This document shows, in pieces, positions 11,601 through 23,499 of a stretch of 64,000 nucleotides of DNA. The first letter of the stretch is position 1. Each line of letters starts with the position of its first letter. The position numbers and the translations under genes are program-made. The notes beneath the pieces were generated by a model. The model did not search any database. It saw nothing but the letters and a program-made list of their open reading frames with translations, and was not told where the DNA came from. This DNA is from Sympetrum striolatum (taxonomy: Eukaryota; Arthropoda; Insecta; Odonata; Libellulidae): contig OX388346.1 of NCBI GenBank assembly GCA_947579665.1, positions 86,616,615 to 86,680,614 of the forward strand. The letters are read 5' to 3'.

Positions 11601-13185
11601 GGACCGTCTATGCTTTCAGGAGTAGAATTAAGCATATATTAACCGTAGAAAGATCACTCCCGAATAAATTTAAGCTTCGGAGCATTCTAATTCCAAAATT
11701 ACGTTCTCAATATTTACATTCATCTTTTCAGGCTTTTTCTTCTAACCAATGATTTTCATAAACCTTCAAGATACCCTTAGAAATCAATCAACAACAAAAC
11801 GGGAAAATTTAAGAAATAGCTATTTGCGTAAACTAGCGTTCCTTTGGTTCTTTTTCATTACTATCATTGAATGTATAGTGTTTTCAATCCTTTCATCCCA
11901 TTAAATGTTAGATACAGTTATTAGTGTCGTAGATTTTAAGAACCTTAAAAATTAATATAAAAAAACCACCAAGAGAAAGTGAATACATTTTTTCTCTCAG
12001 TGTTGATGATAGCCAACACGTTAAACTCATCTTGATTCACTGATAAAATTTGCTAGTGGATCTCATCTGGTTTAAAAAATACAAAATAAAGATGTGATTT
12101 AAATACGTATTTAAACACAATTATAATAGTCATTAATGTAACACACACGCAATAACTTGCCCATCCTGCGTCGAGTACTAATAAGTCATACTCTAGCTAA
12201 GTTTTAAATTTGGTTAGACGTCGATTAACATTGTCATGCAGAAGTCACAATTCCACGGATAGCGGTCTTAACATTTTTCGTAACTAATAAAATAAAAGAT
12301 GGTCTTCTTAAAATACTGAGAACTTCGGAATAAACAAATTGTAATACTCTTCGGAGTCGATTGGTGGATCAGTAAATAGCTAAAAAAGTGAGAGAAGTAA
12401 CTTTTGAGAAACAAAATTTCGGGAATTTTACCAGAAGGACGCCTACCGCTGGCCTTTTACTACAGTATTTACTGTAAGCCATTACTCTGAAACGATAAGG
12501 AATCCATGTATCCAATTTTTAGGACGGTAGTTTCATCAAGCGATTTATGATTATTTTCATTCAATCCACATCAGATAAACAGTGAGATCTCGTAAGTTAT
12601 AGGCTGCAGAACATACAAAATATCAAATCTGATGCTCTGCAGTCCCACTTTATGAGAGATTTGATTATTCAAGTCATTCTTCTAATTGTGAGCTAAAAAT
12701 TATACATATATCAGAGAAGGCTAGCGGACACATTATTTTATATAAAATGAAAATGAATCGAGCAAATTGCAACCCGTCCTCTTCTCCCAACGAGAAAGTT
12801 TTTCCTTTCCATTCCCCTTCGGTAACAAAAGGTTTATCTTGTCCTTTTCCCCCACCTATTTCGTTTTGTCCTGTTTAACAGTTTTCCAAGAATTCTACCC
12901 TTTCACCTGCACACACACTTTTTTTCCCTCTCATTCTTTCTTCTTTTTAAGGGCACACGCCATATGGAGGATCGCGTATTTATGTAAATGTTGAAGATGG
13001 TGCTAGTAAACGTCAAAGCTAATTGTGAGAATTTGCTACAGTGTTGTTATAAGGATAATTTAATTTTATAATTCTTGGATTATATAATCTATAGGAGTCA
13101 CGAGAGTAAGGGTAAATGGTAATCTAGAAAATATTATTCCTAATTTAAATCAATCAAATGAGCTTTAACTTTGATGAACTCCATA
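8660..13185. other. 4.5 kb AT-rich stretch, nothing recognised
   Basis: No open frame above 70 codons shows a family motif. The 69-codon minus-strand frame at 9915-10124 has no recognisable domain or splice context. A pyrimidine-rich stretch lies just beyond at 12,770-12,960, inside an open frame with no motif. Confidence 0.4.
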
Positions 13186-13188
13186 GGT

Positions 13189-13330
13189 AACTAAGCACAA
13201 GGAAATAAATAACTTTGTCAAAGTTACACGACTTTTTGCGTGGAAGATGTGGAACTTTTAAAGTTACACGACTTTTTGTGTGGAGGATGTGGAACTTTTA
13301 TTTCCTTGTGTTTATTCCTTAGTTATTTCT
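13189..13330. repeat. Small inverted-repeat unit with a 40-bp tandem duplication
   Basis: Two near-identical 40-bp copies (13221-13260 and 13261-13300, starting aagttacacgacttttt) are enclosed by inverted arms cacaaggaaata (13196) and tatttccttgtg (13299). Outer pieces gtaactaag and ccttagttat also pair. It could be a remnant MITE or a hairpin-prone minisatellite. Confidence 0.6.
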
Positions 13331-15414
13331 CTTCATGATAGAACGCTTTTCAATTGGGAAAGTTAAACGAAAGGGTTGTAAAAGCAATCAAATTAAATGA
13401 TAATAATCCACCGAATTATGCACATATCTTATGTATAAAAATTCAGCCTGCATATGTTTGTGCCCGCAAAACTCAAAAATCACTTGGTCGATTGACTTGA
13501 AATTTTTATAGAACATTGCATTCAAATATATATATACGAAAGTGTTTATATTGTAAAAAATGGTGACACTTCGTCTTTGCTTCGATCCCAGACGAGTCAA
13601 AGCATTTCCGTAAGAAATGCACGTAAAGTTCATTTTTGTCGCTGCATGCTTCATTTCTTTTGCAAAATTAAATTAAAAATAATAGTCATACGAGATTGAG
13701 ACAAGAACCAATAGCAGAGTAAATGAATAGAAAACCTTATTTTGGTCGTTTATTGTTGTTTCCGAATTGAATTTTCGAGATTTTTTACGGAATACACAAA
13801 AAGTTATGTGAGTATAAACAGCCGGTCCCCCTGACGAAAAATGCCATTGTTGAAACCAAGATCCTGCTTTTTGGACTATTTGAAATTGAGAAGAAGAGAA
13901 TAGTTGCTGGTTTCGTTCACATTGATGAGCATAATCAATCGTTGGAAGTGATTTAAACGATCGATTTTCGAAAAACGAAATGTGAGTTAATTTGATACCG
14001 AATTTTGTATTCAGTTAAATTCATTTGTATTGTTTTGGAAATGATTTAATAATCTGTTATCGAAAATTAAAGTGAGAGTGACTTTGAATGCTGCATTCAA
14101 TTCGATTCATTTCTTTAGTTATCTTCCAGTTAATCGTCGTCAAATTCAGTAGTACGCGTTAACACATCAAATGTTGCGGCAGATAATGGATAGTAGTAAA
14201 TGATTTTTATATAAATAACGAAAATTCTCCATCCAAACGCGAGAGCCGAGCTAGCGTAACGTACCATGTTCTCCATCTTTCTTTTCTCTCCCTCCCTTTT
14301 CGAGAGAAAGGCTCGCCGGCCCGAAATTTGGACTTAGAATTTCTTGGTGGGTCAGGGGTGGTAACTTTTTTTTGCTGTTAGCTTTACTTTTATAGATTTT
14401 TTTCTTTTCCTCCTGACCTTAATATTATCTATATATGATTTTATTATTGATATACATATATGATTACATAGTTTCCTCTTCAGTATTTCTATTAATGTAA
14501 GTGGGTTCATCCCATAAGAATTTAATAAATAGATAGTGTCCCAAAAAAAGTCGGTTCGGTGAAAAATGGAACCAACTGCTCCCAAACCAGAAATTACAGA
14601 AGAGGGCCCATGTAGTCATTAGTAATTGGTCATACAATTAACAAAATATCAACTAAGCTGTTTCAATACAAGGGGTATGTAAGTTTTAAAACTATTTGAT
14701 AATACCTATTTATAGATTTGAATGCCATAGACTTAGTACTTAAATTATTCTGTGACAGCAGATGAGCATGAGGCATCTCTATTGACCCAAGAATCAGTAC
14801 CACTGTCAAGAGTACATTCAGTGATAATGAAACCTCTCCTAGACTGAGACACAATGGATACTTGAACATACTTAGTGTCATCCATCAATATAAAGGTTAG
14901 CATAAGAGCAAAGTAAAAATCTAAGCTATATAACAAATATATGTGCATGAGTATTACATGAGTCGGAAACAAAAACAAATTATAGCAGTAGAGTATATTA
15001 ACCACAATACAGTTTTCAAAAGTCAAGATATAATTTTACTTTTGTTCTAAGGTATCCAATTAAGTAAGTAGAACATCTGTGAAGAATTAGTGCTAGTTGT
15101 TGTGAAAAGGGCTGGATGAAAATTACTCAGTGTAGCTCCACAGAGTCGTGGGGTGTTAGTAGAGCAATGACACTTGTGGAACATGGTTAGAATTATGATC
15201 CCCTATGAATGTATATAAGAGTAAAGGTTGCTTGCATTTTGTAAGCATATTAATTATACAAACTATAACCTAGTCTATAATATATCGAGAAGGTCCCTCA
15301 AAAAATTAGTAATTCGAAATATTCTTAAAAAATTGCAGCAATTTATTTTTAAAAGTTGAAATTGTCACCAACATGGTGGCAAACTTACACCTATTTGTTT
15401 GGTGACGTTTTTAT

Positions 15415-15415
<1 letters not shown>
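13331..15415. other. AT-rich stretch, no gene recognised
   Basis: A short GC-richer, CT-rich patch at about 14,230-14,320 (gagagccgagctagcg; tctctccctccctttt) stands out from the background but has no coding support. A single copy of the module-array end sequence (caatgacacttgtggaacat) is found at 15,164. Confidence 0.35.

Positions 15416-15416
<1 letters not shown>

Positions 15417-15478
<62 letters not shown>
15417..15478. repeat. (AT)n microsatellite, ~60 bp
   Basis: Uninterrupted alternating AT run, followed by a T tract. It adjoins module array 2. Confidence 0.95.
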
Positions 15479-15482
<4 letters not shown>

Positions 15483-15599
15483 TTTGGGAAATCTAAGATT
15501 TTGAATTCCCTATCGAAGGAACAAAGGAAGGAGGGAATACATATAATTCCATGGTAGATATATAACTTATATAATTGAAATATTGAGGTAGATATCTTA

Positions 15600-16150
15600 C
15601 CAGGAAGGTCCTAAAATAACACATCGTTATCCCCATTTGAAATGCGGAAAGAAATGTAAATGGCTCTCAGGGATTGAACCAAGGACCATTAGAGAAATGA
15701 TGAACAGTGTATGTAAAATGAGTTCATGATCTATAATTAAATGCCGAGTTTCATGCTTCTATGTTATCGGGGAATGGTTTTTTATAATCTTAAAAATTGA
15801 CACAATGCATTTTAAATGGGAGAATATTTGCGCCAATATAGAGTCGAACCAAGGATAATTGTAGAAGATATTTTTTTGTTTTATCAGATATGCACAATTT
15901 CCAGAAATCTCTTGAATTTCTTTTCTCTACTTTGCCGAGAAGTTCCTCAAAATATTTTCAAAATCACCGCAATGGATCTTTAAGGAGAAAATCGGGACTT
16001 TGGGACCTTCTGGCATCAAACCCATGGCTCTGAGGTTCAAAGCAACACTTTCTCCGCCCATTACAGAATATGGCCAGTATGTAGCAAAAAGTTCAAGTCA
16101 ATGACACTTGTGGAACATGGTTAGAGTTTTGATCGCTTATATATATACTA
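15600..16150 (-). repeat. Module array 2: three ~170-bp B-box modules
   Basis: Minus-strand B-box-like motifs (shown on plus as ggNNtcgaacc type) occur at 15670 (gggattgaacc), 15840 (agagtcgaacc) and 16012 (ggcatcaaacc), spaced 170 and 172 bp. The right end carries gtcaatgacacttgtggaac, shared with array 3, with 15,164 and with 34,617. It is more diverged than arrays 1 and 3. Confidence 0.7.
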
Positions 16151-17400
16151 GTAGAAATGTCCATTAACTCTCAACGGGGGAATTGCAGTTGATAAATACC
16201 AATGTAACAACCTTGATCATATCAATGCCTCATAAGTTTAGGCAGATAGCAAATACCAGGCTATGATTATTTCCAAACCAATAAGCATAGAAATGGAGTA
16301 GTAATTAAGTCTACAAATTCGCCTAAATATTAGAATATATTTTTATTACTTATTGCACTCTTCAAATAAATAAACATACTCTTACTTTACCTTTTTTAGG
16401 ATTTTTACACCCATTCACTGTCGTATTGATCAAGAGGAAGCAATTTATCTAACAAACAGCTATAAACCCATTTATCCCGGCATCCAGTAAGCAATAACGT
16501 TGATATGAATAAAACTTGGTTGATACAGATGCTTCCATAAAATTAGAAAAACTTTCTAAAATACTTGTATTTATACATTTTTATGCTTGATTCTTCACAG
16601 TATATCATTCATAGCTGCAGTTACTAATATCTCCTTAAATTTCTCCCTCTTCATATATCTATCACTTATTCCTAACATTAATTTGAGTTGGGCATATTCT
16701 CTCAGTGTGTTCTTACCGATAAATACATGAGCTGGGGACTCAATATTGGCCTTTATTGTCAGAGGGATGGGTTGTTTACAAACTCTAAATTTCGATAAAA
16801 TATTCACGCACTTTATCAAAATGTGGGCAAGCTTAAATATCAAATGATATTCCAGGGTCACAAAAAGAATCCTGATTCTATTCTTTTTGTTATGGTGCTT
16901 AATTTGACTTCCTACAACAATTATTTCTAATTTAATTTTGAAAAACAAATTAACTTTGCAACAAAAAAATGACCTTGACATTTATTTCTTAAAACGTTTT
17001 CACCCATCTGGGTACAAAACATGGACTTCAGGGAAATAAAGAGTAGCCTGTAAGTAGCCTAAGAGTAGCACTGCACGGGGTTGACTTTTAATAATGTAGA
17101 ATATTTCTAAGTTGTGTGACTCTTGGTTCTCGAGTATTTAGTAAACATACACACACACACTATTCTATATTTTACATATATATTCATATACAAGACTAGT
17201 TCAAGTGCTCATTGATTCTGAAGGGAAATATGTAAATTGATAAATACAATTGTTATAGAGCTGATAGTAACACATACCTCATAATTAAGGCTACATAGAA
17301 AATGCTAGGCTATAATTATTTCTAAACCAATAAACAAGCAAAATGAATTTATAATAAAATATGTAAAATCACCTGTATATTAGAACTCATATCCTTTGAA
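16150..17400. repeat. Diverged duplication around a 128-codon minus-strand frame
   Basis: The sequence at about 16,190-16,330 (ttgataaatac ... cctcataa ... gctatgattatttccaaaccaataa) recurs at about 17,235-17,340, so this block contains an old ~1-kb direct duplication. Between them is the 16,595-16,981 open frame, which has its own diverged copy at 19.7 kb. Confidence 0.55.
16595..16981 (-). other. Unrecognised 128-codon open frame, member of a repeat pair
   Basis: The C-terminal part (AHVFIGKNTLREYAQLKLM, then KREKFKEILVTAAMNDIL) looks protein-like, but I recognise no family. A diverged copy at about 19,690-20,060 keeps FIGKNTLR and FKLM yet has frameshifts and stops, so the pair probably derives from a transposon or retrocopied exon. 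The N-terminal half is low-complexity (Phe/Ile/Lys-rich), as expected from AT-rich DNA, and is doubtful. No splice-site or promoter support. Confidence 0.3.
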
Positions 17401-17561
17401 TGAAAAATTTATTTGATGAAGACAACATTTGTTTGAGGATAATAAAAATTTAGTCAAAGATAGCATTAGGATAAGAAGCATCATGTTTAAGGAGATAGTT
17501 TAGGAAAGGCACAAATGGATATCAGAATCAATGAACAAGCACAAAAGAAATATATTTTACA

Positions 17562-18722
17562 AGTAAAATGTAGCTTGCATACTGCAAGCAGATCGACAAC
17601 ATTAATTTCATGTCGGCATCATATCGGGACTGTCCTCAAAAGAAAAAAAAAGGATTGAAAATATTCTTAACATTTGCTGCAATTTAATCGTCTGGCAACG
17701 AACCCGGGTCTTTTTGGAGATACTTCCTATGCAGCACAACAGAAGATCACCATCTCTTACTATGTATGAAAATTCAGGCAGAAATGGTTGCTTCAACTGC
17801 CTCAAACGATGTCCTACTTTTCCCATATATTCCTTATGAGAGAAATTTTAAAGTGCTCTGGCATCGAACCCAGAAACAACATGGTCTTATCTAATTTCTT
17901 TCAAACAGAGTCTTAATATACTTCTTCCATCGAAGCAAGAACTCCCTATTATTTCGATAAGTGCATGAAAGAAATAATTAAACACCATCCAAATGTGTTT
18001 TATATGGCAGATACATTTACCACCTGGCATCGAACCCGGGTCTTTCTGGTAATTTTTCCTATGCAGTACAACAGAAGATCACCACCTCTAACCATGTGTA
18101 ACAATTCAGGCAGAAATATTGGCTTCAACTGCCTCAAACGACATCCTACTTTTCCCTAATATTCCTTATGAGAGATATTTTAATGTACCCCGGCATCGAA
18201 CCCAGGAGCAGTATGGTCTGATTTAAATTTTTTTCTTAAACTAATTTTTAATACACATCTTTTAGCCAAGCACTAACTTCCTATGATATCGATAAGTGCA
18301 TGAAAAACAATAATGAAAATCTACCTCAATGTATTTTAAACGGCCGATTTTTGCATCATCCTAGCATCAAACCCAGGATATTTTCCGTAAAAGTCATTTA
18401 TGTTTTCAATAGATAATGACCATATATATAGGCTCCTTGAGTTTTGATTCTATACCTATCCGGGAAGTATTTTCTTTTAAATTCCACAAAATCAAAGCAA
18501 TGCATTTAAATGGAAAAAATCGTGATCTTGGGTCCCTCCGGAATCAAACCCATGACACTGAGGTTCAATATTGCAATTTTTCTGGCGGTTGCATGTTATA
18601 GCCAATACTTGGTAAAAATTTCGAGTCAATGACGCTAGTATTTTAGCCTGTGAATTAGTATCTTATCTGGGTATATACATGAATGAATCTGGAGAAGCAT
18701 CTATATATAATAGATATCACTC
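17562..18722 (-). repeat. Module array 3: six ~168-bp B-box modules, inverted relative to array 1
   Basis: Minus-strand B-box motifs, seen on plus as ggcatcgaacc-type, lie at 17694, 17860, 18026, 18192, 18363 and 18540. Spacings are 166, 166, 166, 171 and 177 bp. The order of the linking blocks is the reverse complement of array 1, including the hairpin gcttgcatactgcaagc at the left end and gaatctggagaagcatctat at the right end. Only the right terminal repeat is present; the left terminal repeat seen in array 1 is missing. Confidence 0.8.
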
Positions 18723-18899
18723 TAAAACAACCAATGAATATTCTTTGCGGAAAGTAAGTGTATTACAGGTCTGACTTGTGCCCCAATGCTAAAATGCATA
18801 ACATGGAGCTCGATCAAATAACACAAATGCAGTCACAGTGCCTAAACAGATGCAGAGATTAAACACCAATAACTGAAAAACATCAAATGTATATGAAGT

Positions 18900-19590
18900 G
18901 GAAGCACTCAAAAAAATCTGATGTGGCCAACACATGACATTCTCTATATTTATTGAAAACAGAAGCCTATGCCGGTAATATATAAATGACTCGAAAACAA
19001 TGAGTGTTAGAGAAAAATATTTAAAAAAAATTGTAGTGAAGTATATTATCTATAACATTTGTGGATAATTGTATATACCTACATTGCATAGTGACAGAGA
19101 TATGTATGAAAAACTTCCATTTCTGGATAAACAACAACTTCTGGTTAACCATTATTCAAGATTAACACCTAAATCATCAATGTTGCGAAAAAATGTTTCA
19201 AACAAAGGTTGTAGTAAAGTTCATTATCTATAACGTTTGTGCATAATTGTATATACCTACACTGCATTCTGACAGAGATATTGATGAAACAAAATTTGGT
19301 TCCAGCCAAACCACAACTTCCGGTTAAGCGGTATTCATCAAAAACTAATCACTATTGGTAATGCTAGGAAAATACTAAATATGAATATTGGAAATGATCG
19401 CATAATTACCTTTTAAGATAGAGCGCCTACAATTTTTTTTACCTCAGATAGACACACAGACAGACATGTTCGGGAAAATAGCAAAAACAAACAATATGGG
19501 CCCCAAAACATCTACTTCGGTTGAAATCTGGAGGTCGAATTTTTTGTCTGGAGGTCAAATTCTCTATACTACGTATAGGGAGAATGTAAA
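18900..19590 (+). repeat. Diverged 'CA-tail' repeat element
   Basis: Contains a ~165-bp internal tandem pair (ttcattatctataac ... cataattgtatatacctaca, twice), aacttccggttaa, an acacagacagacat tract, gggccccaaaacat, and a terminal near-palindrome ctatactacgtataggga followed by gtaaaaa. The same block order occurs twice inside each X unit at 24-40 kb, so this is an older member of that family. No coding capacity is seen; it could be the 3' end of an unknown retroelement. Confidence 0.6.
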
Positions 19591-19689
19591 AATACTATGA
19601 ATTACTTGTTGCATTCGGCATATAACAAAACATAAACTTGCTTTACCTCTCCGATCAAGGAATATGGTGTTGGAGATTTGCTACAACTT

Positions 19690-20270
19690 GACAACTCACC
19701 ATTTAACAGCATATCATTCATAGCTCCAGCTACTAACACGTCATTTAATTTCTCCCTCTTCCTATAATCTATCAATTATTGCTGACATTAATTTGAAGTA
19801 CTCATAACTTCTCAATGTGTTCTTACCAATAAATGCATTAGCTAGAAAAAAACAAATACCTTGATCGTCAGGGGGATGGGTTGTTTACGAATTAAAAATA
19901 TCGATAAAATATTCACATATTTTATCAAAATATTCGCAATTTCTAATCAAGCACGATATTCAACGACCAATATAAGAATCATTATTCTATTTTCCTTCTT
20001 TTGGTGCTTAAATCGACTTTTGAAGACTGTTATTTCAAAATTTATATTTTGAAAAAGAAATGGACCCTGCAACGAAAGAAATGAATTTTACGTCTATAAC
20101 TTATGAAAATGTTTTGACCCTTCTGGGTTTGGACCGTGGACTTTACCTAAGTAAATAAAAAGTAGCCTATACTCTGCGTGAATTTTAATAATGTAGAAAA
20201 TCTCAAAGGTTTGCAACTCACGAGTTTTTAGAGAAGATATAGAGAAACACACCCACAGTCTAATTTATAT
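19690..20270 (-). pseudogene. Decayed second copy of the 16.6-kb open frame
   Basis: Aligns by eye with 16,595-17,170: catatcattcatagctscag, aatttctccctcttc, gggatgggttgtttac, cgataaaatattcaca, gaaataaaNagtagcct. It carries frameshifts and stops, so no protein is made. Confidence 0.55.
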
Positions 20271-21333
20271 AAATATATAGTATATATTTATTTATAATCT
20301 ATGAAGTAAATATTCAGAAAATATTAAAATTTTTATAATTAAGAATAAAATGTCAATGGTAATCTGTTCAGTGTTACTGTCGTCCATTAACAGATCTACC
20401 TTCCGATTATGAGAATACAATTTGCATCACTTTTAAAAAATATATAAGATGATAAAACGAAGATTGTAGGCAATTTTCCGGTCAATTTATATTATTAGAG
20501 TAATAAAGTAATAATATATATAGAAAATCCAAAGGTACTGCTTCGCTTTGAGGAATACATCTTAGTCACCTCTAAAAGTCCACTCATCTACAATGTCGCA
20601 ATTTTTCCTGAAATTCACGATTAAAAAGTAGAAACAAGCATTGATGGCTTCTTGCTATAATCATCTTGTTTGGACATAAATATTAAGTCGTAATTTTATT
20701 GCTAAAAACTCAAGAACACCAACAAATATAGATGTGATGTAAAGAATTGTTGGAAAATGATCAGTAAAAATTCAAAATGGCCTAATTGTGACATCTGTAG
20801 CATGTTTATGTAGCATCAATTATAACATAGATACATTATTTAACATGCTACTGAAGGACTTAAAAAGTTACACCATCAAAAAGAGGAATAAAAGTATAAA
20901 CTTTGAGGTATATTTCGTTGATTTTTAAACATATTCAGGAATACTAATGCAAACATAAATGCTACAACTGTTAATATACATTCTTATGACGCATTTGCAC
21001 TTGAGTTTATTTACTCATGGAATAAGGTGATTCAGCCAAATGCCAATATATTTATCTCAACAGATACTTTAAAAGCTCAAGTCCACATCCCAAAGCACAT
21101 ATGTTCCCTGCTCTTAAGCAAAAGTATTTGCATGATTTTTTAAGCCTAAAAAATGCTAAAACTAACTTCTATAGCAAATTAATAACAAAAATTTCAGCTT
21201 TTGAAGACTGGTTATTTTTTTATGTAATACCTGACTGTGATGTAAAATAAAAATATTTAACCAATTTATTGTCAGTCTATCACTTAAAATTAATGATGGA
21301 ATATTTTTACCAATCAAAGACGTAAAGAAGGAC
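20271..21333. other. AT-rich stretch, nothing recognised
   Basis: No motif, repeat or exon is visible between the repeat pair and the hAT element. Confidence 0.35.
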
Positions 21334-22116
21334 TTAATAGACAGAGATGGGTAGAGTACCGAAGAAAAATAACTGGGCTCAGTTATAGTTACTTTTTAAA
21401 ATTTGTAATCAGTTACAAGTAAAAGTTACAATTTTAAAAAGTAACTAGTTACAGTAACAAGTATAGTTACAGTTACTTTTTGTAAAACCTGAAAACCACC
21501 AATGAGATTTATGCAGGAGGATCTATTGATGAGTTTCTTTAAAATACAAATTCAACGCAAACCATTTAATAATGATTAACTATGCAGTTTTGCCTATTAT
21601 TTCCTGAGGCAGTAGTATAGTTACAGTGGATAACTTAATGGAGACTTAGGATTTAATTGTCCACATTTTTCACCGAATTTAGCTTACAATTGTAGTTTGA
21701 ACCATATATAGTTAGAATACAAATCGATAATGTGTAGTGATGTATTATATTTGGATTAACTTAGCCTTTTAAGATTAATTACAATTAACCTGTCTAATAC
21801 AGACATTCAAGATTATGACCAAAATTAGACTAAATGCTCAAACGCTGCAAACATACAAAAGAAAGTATCCTCTAACCCATAAATCATAACCAATAATACG
21901 CTCCTTCAAATTTATTAACTCTGGCGAAGACAACATGCAATCAGGAGAAAACCCGAAAAAAATAAGACAAAGGGGTATCAAAAAAGTAAATAACCATCTA
22001 AAGATGACGTTTGCATACTATGATTAAAGTCACATGATGGACACCAGAAATTTAGTACTAACTTTTCATGGGGTGATTACTTTAGGAAATATGGAGAAAT
22101 AATAATACAAAATTAA

Positions 22117-22317
22117 GTAACTAACATTTTAAATGAAACTGACTCAGGTTTAACTTTGTGGCATTCATAAATACAAAACGGCTTCATGATAAAATTCTTT
22201 TACTACACCACAAATATAGTTATAAACACAACCAGGTTTCGTAGCCAAGCTACATCTTCAGGTAAAAGGTGTAGTAAAAGAATTTTATCATGAAGCCATT
22301 TTGTAACTAACATTTTA
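22117..22317 (-). mobile_element. Small hairpin retroelement-like insert with hammerhead-like core
   Basis: A 15-bp direct repeat gtaactaacatttta (22117-22131 and 22303-22317) flanks a ~171-bp insert inside the hAT element. The insert holds 37-bp near-perfect inverted arms (22173-22209 and 22268-22304; one mismatch seen). Between them, on the minus strand, lie ctgaaga (22261-22255), a 5-bp stem gtagc/gctac (22253-22241) and cgaaacctgg. This resembles the CUGANGA - stem II - GAAA layout of hammerhead ribozymes known from Penelope-like elements and retrozymes. One extra base sits between CUGANGA and stem II, so catalytic activity is uncertain. Confidence 0.6.
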
Positions 22318-22326
22318 TTTGGTTTT

Positions 22327-22530
22327 TCATTCTATTTTTTCGTTTATTTTACGAAATAATTGCATTTCAAATGCCTCATCTCCTAAATTAGCCCTCCTTG
22401 GTGCAAGAACCTCCTTGCTAATGGAAAACAAATGTTCAACATGGGCACTGGATGGTATCCCACAGTTGAGTTTTACGAACATATCTTTCATTATTGGATA
22501 TGACAATAATATTGACAGATCAGTTCCCAC
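22327..22530 (-). pseudogene. hAT transposase C-terminal dimerisation fragment
   Basis: The 67-codon frame contains CGIPSSAHVEHLFSIS followed by RRANLGDEAFEMQLF. This matches the hAT C-terminal dimerisation pattern (P(A/S)SS-x-E-R-x-FS ... RR/NRL ... E-x-L-x-F/L), with His-Val replacing the usual residues around the Glu. The ribonuclease H-like catalytic part and the BED zinc finger normally found upstream are absent. The other 66-codon frame at 22642-22842 in the element matches nothing I know. Confidence 0.75.
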
Positions 22531-23499
22531 ATTCCCAAAATAAGCCTCGACCTCATCGAAAGCTGGGGTAGGTTACGCAAAGTTTGCATCTTAACGCCAT
22601 ATTCTCAGTGCCCGAGCCTTCAGTTAAATAAAAATATGGCTCTAAATACCCGAAAGGAAACTTTTCCTCGGATTCAGCCATTTCAGAAATCTGGACGCAC
22701 GGATTAGCACCGGACAAAGCTCCTCGTCGAAGTGAACAAAATCGTCGAAGTGGTCGAAATTGTCTAAATGTGCTAGGATCTCGAGGATTTTGAGATCCTC
22801 ATTAGATTTTCCGGTGTAAACAGCATAGTCTACAGCACTCACTATTCTAATTTGGCATAGTTATGCGCGTAGAAATATGTGTTCACACAACGTTTTTGGT
22901 AGTAGTGGTGGGAAAGTAACGATTACTTTCAGAAAGCAATCAGTAGATTACAAGTAATAGTAAAATTTTTTTTAATGTAACGATTACAAGTAAAAAATAC
23001 CTGAAATGTAATCGTTACCGGTAACTGAGTTACTTTTACTCAGTTACTCCCCATCTCTGTTAATAGAAAATGTTGTAATGGTTACTTATAAATAAACAAC
23101 ATAATAGAAATCAGTATATCATTAAGTATATTTGCACAATTTTACTGCACTACGGTTAGTACAAATGTTTCTTAACGCAAACTCTTTGCCCGGTCCCTTG
23201 AGATTCGTGTTAGTGAGGGTTTACTGTATTCTAGAAAAATAATAACTAATAATAATTAATAATCTATTAACAATATAATCATAGTATATATGAGCAAAAG
23301 TTATATAAAAGCATATTGATAATGCAAATGAAAAGATGGTATCAAATCAAGTACTCCCTCAAACCTAATATTGTATTCCTTCTTACAAATATATGGTTGA
23401 ATACAAATGGTGCCCCAGCTAGAGCACAATTTTCATTGGGTGATAAACTATTTTTAAGAAATATTTATTACATCTCCTCACATTCCTGGTCAGAGAATT

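Larger units (their letters stand above)
21342..23059 (-). mobile_element. hAT DNA transposon, degenerate, with intact ends
   Basis: Begins cagagatggg (21342) and ends ccccatctctg (23059), an inverted terminal repeat of ~10 bp. The 8-bp target duplication ttaataga flanks it exactly (21334-21341 and 23060-23067). Eight-bp duplications are the signature of hAT elements. Subterminal stretches on both sides are rich in gttac/gtaac and agttactttt motifs, as in many hAT ends. The only recognisable transposase piece is at 22327-22530, so the element is non-autonomous. A smaller insertion lies inside it at 22132-22302. Confidence 0.88.

Noticed and set aside
12767..12994. 75-codon ORF rich in Phe and Ser
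   Set aside because: Product of a pyrimidine-rich tract; no domain or exon border visible.
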